This document shows, piece after piece, positions 1-5,155 of a stretch of 7,047 nt of DNA. The notes under the pieces were generated by a model. It ran no database searches. It saw only the letters and a program-made list of their open reading frames with translations, and was not told where the DNA came from. The translations under genes and the position numbers were made by a program. Position 1 is the first letter of the stretch; each line of letters begins with the position of its first letter. Source of the stretch: Nitrospinota bacterium (GTDB lineage Bacteria > Nitrospinota > Nitrospinia > UBA9942). The stretch covers positions 1 through 7,047 of the forward strand of contig JACQEW010000292.1 of NCBI GenBank assembly GCA_016200365.1, in the 5' to 3' direction.

Positions 1-61
1 AGATTATGTCTGTGTCCACAGACTACGTGCCCACGCTTTAAAATTTAATCAAGATAATGCA

Positions 62-86
62 GCCCCTGAATGAATCTATCAGGGGC
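62..86. other. GC-rich hairpin, possible terminator of an off-window gene
   Basis: GCCCCTGA at 62-69 pairs perfectly with TCAGGGGC at 79-86 around a 9-nt loop, giving an 8-bp stem in otherwise AT-rich DNA. No U-run follows directly on either strand, so it is not a textbook intrinsic terminator. It could end a gene lying left of the window, or be a small structured repeat. Confidence 0.4.
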
Positions 87-210
87 CAACAGGCTATACA
101 AAAATGTCTGCTAATAGAAGATTGGTTTTAAAGACTACGCTTATTCATAAACAACCTGCAGCAAGGAGTATATTTGCTTATATAAAAAAGACTTGCTTTT
201 TAACATAGAA

Positions 211-280
211 GATGGACACAGATAAACACAGATAAAAATTTTAAAAAAAAGATTTTCGTCTGTAAAAGTCTGCGGCTAAT
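211..280. repeat. Degenerate palindromic repeat, ACACAGATA word family
   Basis: The left arm carries ACACAGATA twice (216-224 and 226-234, 10-nt spacing). After an A/T-rich centre, the right arm carries the complementary core GTCTG twice (258-262 and 268-272, again 10-nt spacing), running into GCGGCTAA. The arms are imperfect inverted copies. The design matches the other intergenic palindromes here, with a different word. The 7-bp inverted repeat at 8-23 uses similar words and may be a fragment of the same family. Confidence 0.55.
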
Positions 281-309
281 TTTATAATTTCATATACCTA
301 ATAAAACCT

Positions 310-396
310 GAACACGAATAACACGAATAGGCGAATTACACGAATTAAGAAAAATACTTTATTCGTGACATTCGTATATTAGTGCAATTCGTGTTC
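310..396. repeat. Palindromic repeat of 9-nt ACACGAAT words
   Basis: The outermost 10 bases of each arm are perfect inverted copies: GAACACGAAT at 310-319 and ATTCGTGTTC at 387-396. The left arm is four back-to-back 9-nt words: AACACGAAT at 311 and again at 320, AGGCGAATT at 329, and ACACGAATT at 338. The right arm has word lengths 9, 9, 8 and 9: ATTCGTGAC at 361, ATTCGTATA at 370, TTAGTGCA at 379 and ATTCGTGTT at 387. The centre (347-360) is A/T-rich. It has no coding potential and would form a long, imperfect cruciform or hairpin. Confidence 0.8.
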
Positions 397-530
397 TATA
401 TTTTTGCCTTATCTTTAAATATCTCCTTCTAACCCGGTTAAGATAGTTATCAGAAAATATTCTCGCCTTTGTTTTAATATAATCCCTGCTAAATAATAAG
501 TCAAGGATATGAAGCGATGGGTAAATTTTC

Positions 531-559
531 TTGATTTTTTGATATTATCTTTGTATGTT
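531..559 (+). promoter_or_regulatory. Weak candidate sigma70-type promoter
   Basis: TTGATT (531-536) and TATGTT (554-559) are separated by 17 bp and each match the -35 and -10 consensus at four of six positions. They lie about 30 bp before the membrane protein gene. In such AT-rich DNA chance matches are common, so this is only a candidate. Confidence 0.25.
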
Positions 560-590
560 ATTGCTGAACATAGAAGAAGTATAAAAATAA

Positions 591-1112
591 ATGTTATCCG
601 TAAAGAGGATAATTTTGAAGAAACTTAAATTTGAAAACCGTAGTGCAATAATTACTATATTAATTTCGGTTACCTCATTAATCATTGCAGGGATTTCCTT
701 ATTTTATACTCTGAAGCCGAAGGATACAAAACTAACCGTTAAGTCGAGTTATGATAATTGCTCCAGCGCAGGAGAAAAATGTTACCAACTTTTTGTATAC
801 AATAATGATGAAGCACCGTGTTTCGAATTTAAAATTAAATATGAAGCAAATGATTTCAAAGAAGTTTTTCTCATGAAAAATTATGAGAAGTCCAGTCTTT
901 TTAATGCTGAATTTAAAGATGGAATAATCTCGTTTCCAGCGAGAAAGCCCATCCCAATAAATAGCCTTAGCAAAAATAATACTCTATGGGTTGGATATTT
1001 AGACAATAAGGAGATAGCCTATTTCGCTTTCATCCCTAAACAAGAGAAACTGATTAACAGAAAAATAAATATTTCGTGTATTGATTATGAGAAAAATGTT
1101 TCATTTGATTAG
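591..1112 (+). CDS. Hypothetical single-pass membrane protein
   Basis: I do not recognise this 173-residue protein. A short basic N-terminus (KRIILKKLK) is followed by one hydrophobic segment at about residues 19-40, then a hydrophilic, probably beta-rich domain of about 130 residues. This predicts an N-terminally anchored protein with its main domain outside the cytoplasm. It has four cysteines (57, 64, 77, 163), all beyond the membrane segment, so disulfides are possible; there is no lipobox. The ATG at 591 has only a weak upstream purine run. An in-frame TTG at 615 has a better ribosome binding site (AGAGGA at 604-609, 5-nt spacer) and would give a protein starting MKKLKFENRS, so the true start may be 615. 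The gene is noticeably more AT-rich than the flavoprotein and phosphorylase genes, which suggests an accessory or acquired gene. No function is assigned. Confidence 0.65.
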   Translation: MLSVKRIILKKLKFENRSAIITILISVTSLIIAGISLFYTLKPKDTKLTVKSSYDNCSSAGEKCYQLFVYNNDEAPCFEFKIKYEANDFKEVFLMKNYEKSSLFNAEFKDGIISFPARKPIPINSLSKNNTLWVGYLDNKEIAYFAFIPKQEKLINRKINISCIDYEKNVSFD

Positions 1113-1282
1113 CACTAATTTTAAAGAAAATAAAAGAAGACAGCAGCCATTGCAAAGATAATCATAAGCGTATGACGAATAGTTGTATGGAATCGTCGAG
1201 AAACTGCCCCCCTCCCCATGAGTTCAGGCGTTAGACAGATATAAATAATTATGATATAAATAAAATCAGGAGGAAAAGTAAA

Positions 1283-1663
1283 ATGGGACTTGTAAATGCG
1301 AAAATAATACTGAAAAATCCAAGAGTGAAAAAACTAAAACCTTTAGAAGTGGATGTTCTCGTAGATTCTGGCGCCACTCATCTTTGTATTCCTGAGCATA
1401 TACAAATTCAATTAAAATTGGAAGAAATAGATAAAAAGGAGGTGATATTAGCGGATGGGGAAAGAAAATTTGTCCCTTATGTAGGACCTGTAGAAATTAG
1501 ATTTAAAAATCGAGTAGGTTTTGCTGGTGCATTAGTTATGGGTGACCAGATACTTTTAGGGGCTATTCCAATGGAAGATATGGATTTGGTAATAATACCT
1601 AAGAAAAGAATTTTAGATGTAAATCCTGACAGTCCAAACTTTGCAACTTCTATCGCAAAATAA
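1283..1663 (+). CDS. Retropepsin-like clan AA aspartic protease
   Basis: This 126-residue protein has the single-lobe layout of bacterial retropepsin-like (clan AA) aspartic proteases, which are expected to act as homodimers with each subunit giving one catalytic aspartate. The active-site motif is visible as VDSGATHLCIP, with Asp28-Ser29-Gly30-Ala31 in place of the commoner D-T-G-A. The later LLGAIPMEDMDL segment (about 91-102) matches the hydrophobic-hydrophobic-Gly element after the flap. The LADGE stretch at 57-60 and VPYVGPVEIRF at 64-74 also fit this small soluble family. There is no signal peptide or membrane segment. AGGAGG at 1268-1273, nine bases before the ATG, supports the start. 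The gene is alone on this strand after the membrane protein and converges with the phosphorylase gene. The physiological substrate of this family is generally unknown. Confidence 0.85.
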   Translation: MGLVNAKIILKNPRVKKLKPLEVDVLVDSGATHLCIPEHIQIQLKLEEIDKKEVILADGERKFVPYVGPVEIRFKNRVGFAGALVMGDQILLGAIPMEDMDLVIIPKKRILDVNPDSPNFATSIAK

Positions 1664-1730
1664 AAACTGTCTAAAATTGTCTTCAGCGAAAATTATCCAT
1701 AAAGAAAGTATTTACACATTATTCCCCAAT

Positions 1731-1748
1731 TAAAATTCCTCAATTTTA
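1731..1748. terminator. Weak AT-only hairpin between convergent genes
   Basis: TAAAATT (1731-1737) and AATTTTA (1742-1748) form a 7-bp stem with a 4-nt loop in the gap between the convergent protease and phosphorylase genes. The plus-strand side is followed by a T-rich stretch (TTTTGATTTTTG). The stem contains no G-C pair, so it would be a poor intrinsic terminator; position is the main support. Confidence 0.25.
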
Positions 1749-1781
1749 CATTTTGATTTTTGTCCCGTATTAAATATTGGG

Positions 1782-3497
1782 TTACCTTATATACGCCTCT
1801 GTTACATATCTCCTCATCATCCTGTGGCTGTTGAAGTAATAGGCATTCTTGCCTATTGCATTCTGCATCATCCTTATCCATGTGCGCCTGTCATTGTAAA
1901 ATATCGGCATAATGACTTCTTCCAATTTGTAATAAAGGTCGTCTGCATCTTTTGTATCGGTAGTTTCAGTCAGCTTAAATTCTGACGGCGCAGGTCCTAT
2001 TGACCAGCCTGTATACCCTTCTATATGCCCTTCAATCCACCACCCGTCAAGGACGCTGAAATTTAAAACCCCGTTGTGTGCAGCCTTCATTCCGCTTGTG
2101 CCCGAAGCCTCCCTCGGTCTCAATGGGGTGTTCAGCCATACATCAACACCTGAAATAAGCTTTAAGGCAATATCCATGTTGTAATTCTTAAGATATACAA
2201 TATTTATAATCCCTTTAAGCTCTTTTATATAGCCATGAATGGTCTCTATCAGTTTTTTTCCGGGCTGGTCATTTGGATGCGCCTTGCCTGCATATATAAT
2301 CTGCAGCCTCCCCTTCTGTGCTATCTTTTTCAACCTGGTTAAATCAGAAAATAGAAGGTCTGCCCTCTTATATGCAGTCGCCCTCCTCGCAAAACCGATT
2401 GTCAAAACATCAGGATCCATCTCCACCCCTGTTGTTGTTTTAACATAATAGAGCAGCTTGATTTTTGCCTGTATATGGGCATCCCATATTTCTTCATCAG
2501 GGATGCGTCCGACTCTCACAAATACCTCCGGCTCATTTGCCCAACCGGACAGGTATCTGTCATAGAGCCTTATAAAACTCTCGCATGTCCATGTATATGA
2601 ATGCACACCGTTAGTAATCGCATGAATCTCGTATCCGGGAAAAAGGCTCTTCGAGACCTCTCCGTGCTTCTTTGCAACGCCGTTTACATATTTGCTCAAA
2701 TTCAAGGCAAGGAGCGTCATATTCAGATTATCCCTGCCGGCAAGCTCTCTCAGGACATTAAATGGAATCGGCTCACCCATTACCTCCTTGACAACATCGT
2801 AGGGAAACTTATCGTGTCCTGCCTCCACAGGCGTATGCGTCGTAAAAACGCAGAGGTCCTTTACAGTCTCCGTATCCCAGATAAATCTCTCGTCCCAGAC
2901 ACTTTCAATATCCTTTTTGTAAGATAGAAGGAGCTCGAGGGTGAGGAGCGCCGCATGTCCCTCGTTCAGATGATATTTTTTGATTTGAAAACCGAGGGCT
3001 TTCAACATCCTTACGCCGCCTAACCCAAGGACAATCTCCTGCTTTAAACGATACCTGTTATCGCCGCCGTAGAGGTGGGAGGTTATCTCCCTATCATCAG
3101 GCGCATTCTCAGGAATATCAGTATCGAGAAAAAATACAGGAACCATGCCGCCTGTCAGACTGCTTACGACATAGAGCCATGCCTGCACATAAACATCCCT
3201 GCCCTCTATTTGCACCTTGACCTTTTCGGAGAGGAGGGACATAAACCGGGAAGGCTCCCATGAGACCGGCGACTCCGACTGCCTCCCGTTTTCGGCGATA
3301 TCCTGATTGAAAAAACCCTTCCTGATCAGCAGGGTAACTGCAATAAAGGGGAGTTTTAAATCTGCGCTCGACCTTATTGTATCGCCGGCAAGGACACCAA
3401 GTCCCCCGCTGTAAGTAGGCATATCATTCAATATGCCTGCCTCCATCGAAAAATAGGCTATCTTAGGCTCTTTTAAAAACTCCTGAAACTGAACCAT
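1782..3497 (-). CDS. glgP: Alpha-glucan (glycogen) phosphorylase, compact GT35 type
   Basis: A cytoplasmic PLP enzyme that phosphorolyses alpha-1,4-glucan to glucose-1-phosphate. Numbered from the ATG at 3497 (571 residues), visible family motifs are AYFSMEAG (14-21), YSGGLGVLAGD (29-39), HLNEGHAAL (176-184, containing the active-site His region), TNGVH (295-299), RRATAYKRADLL (371-382, with the Arg and Lys that contact phosphate), and EASGTSGMKAAHNG (463-476) with Lys471 as the expected Schiff-base lysine, followed by LDGWW. The G-T-S-G-M-K form and short length place it with the compact alpha-glucan phosphorylases rather than the roughly 800-residue classical enzymes. The frame is open upstream to a TTG at 3533, but those 12 codons lie in a repeat and read as low-complexity PLATCPLPL, so I reject that start. 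No Shine-Dalgarno sequence precedes the ATG, because a palindromic repeat fills the gap. No other glycogen gene is visible. Confidence 0.92.
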   Translation of the reverse strand: MVQFQEFLKEPKIAYFSMEAGILNDMPTYSGGLGVLAGDTIRSSADLKLPFIAVTLLIRKGFFNQDIAENGRQSESPVSWEPSRFMSLLSEKVKVQIEGRDVYVQAWLYVVSSLTGGMVPVFFLDTDIPENAPDDREITSHLYGGDNRYRLKQEIVLGLGGVRMLKALGFQIKKYHLNEGHAALLTLELLLSYKKDIESVWDERFIWDTETVKDLCVFTTHTPVEAGHDKFPYDVVKEVMGEPIPFNVLRELAGRDNLNMTLLALNLSKYVNGVAKKHGEVSKSLFPGYEIHAITNGVHSYTWTCESFIRLYDRYLSGWANEPEVFVRVGRIPDEEIWDAHIQAKIKLLYYVKTTTGVEMDPDVLTIGFARRATAYKRADLLFSDLTRLKKIAQKGRLQIIYAGKAHPNDQPGKKLIETIHGYIKELKGIINIVYLKNYNMDIALKLISGVDVWLNTPLRPREASGTSGMKAAHNGVLNFSVLDGWWIEGHIEGYTGWSIGPAPSEFKLTETTDTKDADDLYYKLEEVIMPIFYNDRRTWIRMMQNAIGKNAYYFNSHRMMRRYVTEAYIR

Positions 3498-3505
3498 AGA
3501 GAAAA

Positions 3506-3640
3506 GGGGCAAGGGACAAGTAGCAAGGGGCAAGCAAAAAATTACGAATTACAAATTACGAATTTAAAGAATAACTCCTTAATTCTTAATTCTTAACTCT
3601 TAATTCTTAACTACATTACTTGACCCCTGACCCTTGACCC
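3506..3640. repeat. Two-layer palindrome of 7-nt CTTGnnn and CTTAAYT words
   Basis: The outer left arm, read on the minus strand from 3534 to 3506, is CTTGCCC, CTTGCTA, CTTGTCC, then CTTGCCCC. The outer right arm (3619-3640) reads CTTGACCC, then CTGACC-like and CTTGACCC words. Inside these, the left inner arm is ATTACGA, ATTACAA, ATTACGA at 3541, 3548 and 3555. The right inner arm is five 7-nt words at 3578, 3585, 3592, 3599 and 3606, alternating CTTAATT and CTTAACT. Both layers are therefore inverted and both have a 7-nt period. The element occupies nearly the whole space between the small peptide ORF stop (3644) and the phosphorylase ATG (3497). Confidence 0.8.
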
Positions 3641-3643
3641 TTT

Positions 3644-3727
3644 TTATTCATAGAATCTCAAGACAGGTGATATTAGCAGTATCAGGATAGCAAAAACAAA
3701 GCAGATTTTACAGAGTTTTTTTTCCAC
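3644..3727 (-). CDS. Putative 27-residue membrane peptide, in frame after SQR stop
   Basis: The codon immediately after the TAA of the SQR-like gene is GTG, and the same frame stays open for 27 codons to a TAA at 3644-3646. The peptide starts MEKKLCK (GTG read as Met) and continues with an almost uninterrupted hydrophobic stretch, KICFVFAILILLISPVL, ending in RFYE. This is the pattern of a single small transmembrane helix with a positive N-terminal flank. There is no Shine-Dalgarno sequence at the usual distance, so expression would need termination-reinitiation coupling with the upstream gene. The alternative is that it is the former C-terminal membrane tail of the SQR-like protein, cut off by one stop codon, or is read by occasional readthrough. 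It is too short to be sure it is a gene. Confidence 0.4.
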   Translation of the reverse strand: MEKKLCKICFVFAILILLISPVLRFYE

Positions 3728-4966
3728 TTATACACTTGCAGGAATCCTGAGAAATTTACCTCCTGTGTTTATTGCAAATCGCAGTATCTCACGCCTCGCA
3801 CCAAAGGGGGACAGCCACCATTGTTCAAACAATACCTTACCCACATGCCATTTCCGTCCAATCTTGCGAAGCTTTACATTGGGGGATGGCTCGGCAAAAA
3901 AGTTACCAGAGGCAAAACCAGCGAGACCTCCCCCTGATTCCAGCACACAGTAACCCATTCCCGAAAATTCTGCTTTAGGGATACGACCATGTATCTCATC
4001 GGCAATACGCCGGGCTGCAACTTCGGCTTGCTCATGGGCAAAGATACCAGCCTTTGGCAACATTAATGGCATATCTGGTTTCCAGCGACCGGGGATTGAA
4101 ATCGCTGCTACATCACCAACAGCATAGATATTCTCATATTTGGTTCTGAGTGTCGAACGATCCACAGGAATCCAGCCTGCCTCGTTTGATAAACCTGCCT
4201 CACGCACAATCTTTGGTCCCTGATGTGGTGCAATAACAATAAGCAAATCGTAATGTGCCGGTTCTTTGTCATGAAAAGAAAGTTCATGGGTCTGTGAATT
4301 AATCAAATTCAATTTATGCTGTGGATGAAAAGTAATTTTCTTTGATTCAAGCATCTGTCTTACTGCAGCGCCAAGTTCAGGACCTGCAACAGGCATCGGT
4401 TGCGGCTCTGGAGTGAATAAATGAATATTTACTTTATCCCTCATTCCCTTTCTCTGGAAATAATCTGCGATTAACATCGCTCCCTCGTGCGGTGCGCCTG
4501 GACATTTGTAGTGGAGTGAACTCACCGCTATTGCTATCTCTCCGCCTTGAAAATTTTCAAGCGCCTTGTGCAATTTCTGCGACCCCTTGAGCGTGTAAAA
4601 TGTGTGTGTCTCTTCAGTAATACCATGGATGAGCTCAGGAGCAAGCCCGGCACCGGCAGCAACGATTAAATAGTCATAGCTTAATGTATTTGAAGCGGTT
4701 TCAACCCGGCAATTCGCAATATCTATTCGCTTTGCCTCGTCATGGACTACATCAATATCATCATGTACGAGCTGGCGTACTTCCCTCGTAATCTCCTCTG
4801 GCTTTCTATCCCCTGTCATAACCCATAGAAACGATGGGGCAAAGGTGTGGAGTGATTCCCTCTCAATTATTATGATTTTATGCTCATGCGGCAAGGACTG
4901 CCTCAGCCGGTTGGCAGCAACAAGTCCGCCGACACCGCCGCCGAGGATGACTATATTTTTCCCCAT
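3728..4966 (-). CDS. Sulfide:quinone oxidoreductase-like flavoprotein
   Basis: A 412-residue FAD enzyme of the SQR/flavocytochrome c sulfide dehydrogenase group, expected to oxidise sulfide at the cytoplasmic membrane surface and pass electrons to quinone. The N-terminal dinucleotide motif is GGGVGG (9-14), and the second FAD-contact motif is YAVGDVA (281-287), followed by PKAGIFAHEQ (304-313). Two cysteines sit where SQR has its redox-active pair: Cys155 in YKCPGAPHE and Cys340 in GYCVLESGGG. There is no cysteine near 120-130, where some SQRs have a third; Cys86 is elsewhere. I do not assign an SQR type, and a related quinone-linked oxidoreductase remains possible. The start is well supported: AGGAGGG lies 4-5 bases before the ATG. 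It lies 189 bp downstream of the CoADR-rhodanese gene, with a palindromic repeat between them, and is followed at once by a small hydrophobic ORF in the same frame. Confidence 0.8.
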   Translation of the reverse strand: MGKNIVILGGGVGGLVAANRLRQSLPHEHKIIIIERESLHTFAPSFLWVMTGDRKPEEITREVRQLVHDDIDVVHDEAKRIDIANCRVETASNTLSYDYLIVAAGAGLAPELIHGITEETHTFYTLKGSQKLHKALENFQGGEIAIAVSSLHYKCPGAPHEGAMLIADYFQRKGMRDKVNIHLFTPEPQPMPVAGPELGAAVRQMLESKKITFHPQHKLNLINSQTHELSFHDKEPAHYDLLIVIAPHQGPKIVREAGLSNEAGWIPVDRSTLRTKYENIYAVGDVAAISIPGRWKPDMPLMLPKAGIFAHEQAEVAARRIADEIHGRIPKAEFSGMGYCVLESGGGLAGFASGNFFAEPSPNVKLRKIGRKWHVGKVLFEQWWLSPFGARREILRFAINTGGKFLRIPASV

Positions 4967-5005
4967 ATTACCCTCCTAATTAAACCACGAGTATCGTCAA
5001 AACCT

Positions 5006-5149
5006 AACCACGGAGACACAGAGAAAGACAAGAAGCAAGAAGTAAGAAGCCAGAAGCAAGATTTTTTTCTTGCCTCTTGCGTCTTGCCTCTTTTTTTAAT
5101 CTTTTTTTCTTTCTCTCTGTGTTCTCTGTGATCTCCGTGTCTCTGTGGT
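5006..5149. repeat. Nested palindrome: 9-nt outer words, 7-nt inner words
   Basis: The outer left arm (5006-5028) contains CCACGGAGACACAGAG. The outer right arm (5115-5149) is CTCTGTGTT at 5115, CTCTGTGAT at 5124, CTCCGTGT at 5133 and CTCTGTGGT at 5141, so lengths 9, 9, 8 and 9. Inside, the left arm is a 7-nt array, AGAAGCA at 5031, AGAAGTA at 5038, AGAAGCC at 5045 and AGAAGCA at 5052. It is answered by CTTGCCT at 5069, CTTGCGT at 5076 and CTTGCCT at 5083. GCAAGA (5056-5061) and TCTTGC (5068-5073) close the central hairpin on a T-rich loop. The element fills most of the gap between the two flavoprotein genes. The frames open across it are low-complexity and not genes. Confidence 0.8.
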
Positions 5150-5155
5150 GAGTAG

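Larger units (their letters stand above)
1..590. other. Gene-poor leading region with repeats
   Basis: No convincing protein-coding gene is visible here. Reading frames are short and lack good ribosome binding sites; the best are 34 codons at 104-208 and 39 codons at 509-628, both on the plus strand. The region is AT-rich. It holds a perfect 7-bp inverted repeat at the very start (GTCTGTG at 8-14, CACAGAC at 17-23), a GC-rich hairpin at 62-86, and two palindromic repeat elements at 211-280 and 310-396. Between about 400 and 530 I see nothing beyond AT-rich sequence. It probably separates the plus-strand genes from an unseen unit to the left. Confidence 0.6.

Noticed and set aside
104..208. 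34-codon plus-strand ORF
   Set aside because: No ribosome binding site and no recognisable features; a frame of this length is expected by chance.
211..396. CRISPR array
   Set aside because: The repeats are short adjacent words in inverted arms, with no regular spacers and no cas gene in the window.
509..628. 39-codon plus-strand ORF overlapping the start of the membrane protein gene
   Set aside because: The ribosome binding site is too close to the ATG and there is no support beyond an open frame; it could at most be a leader peptide.
1693..1881. 62-codon minus-strand ORF overlapping the phosphorylase 3' end
   Set aside because: It is a shadow in another frame of the well-supported phosphorylase gene and has no recognisable protein features.
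3498..3533. N-terminal extension of the phosphorylase from a TTG start
   Set aside because: The extra residues are a translation of the CTTGCCC repeat arm, and family homology begins only after the internal ATG.
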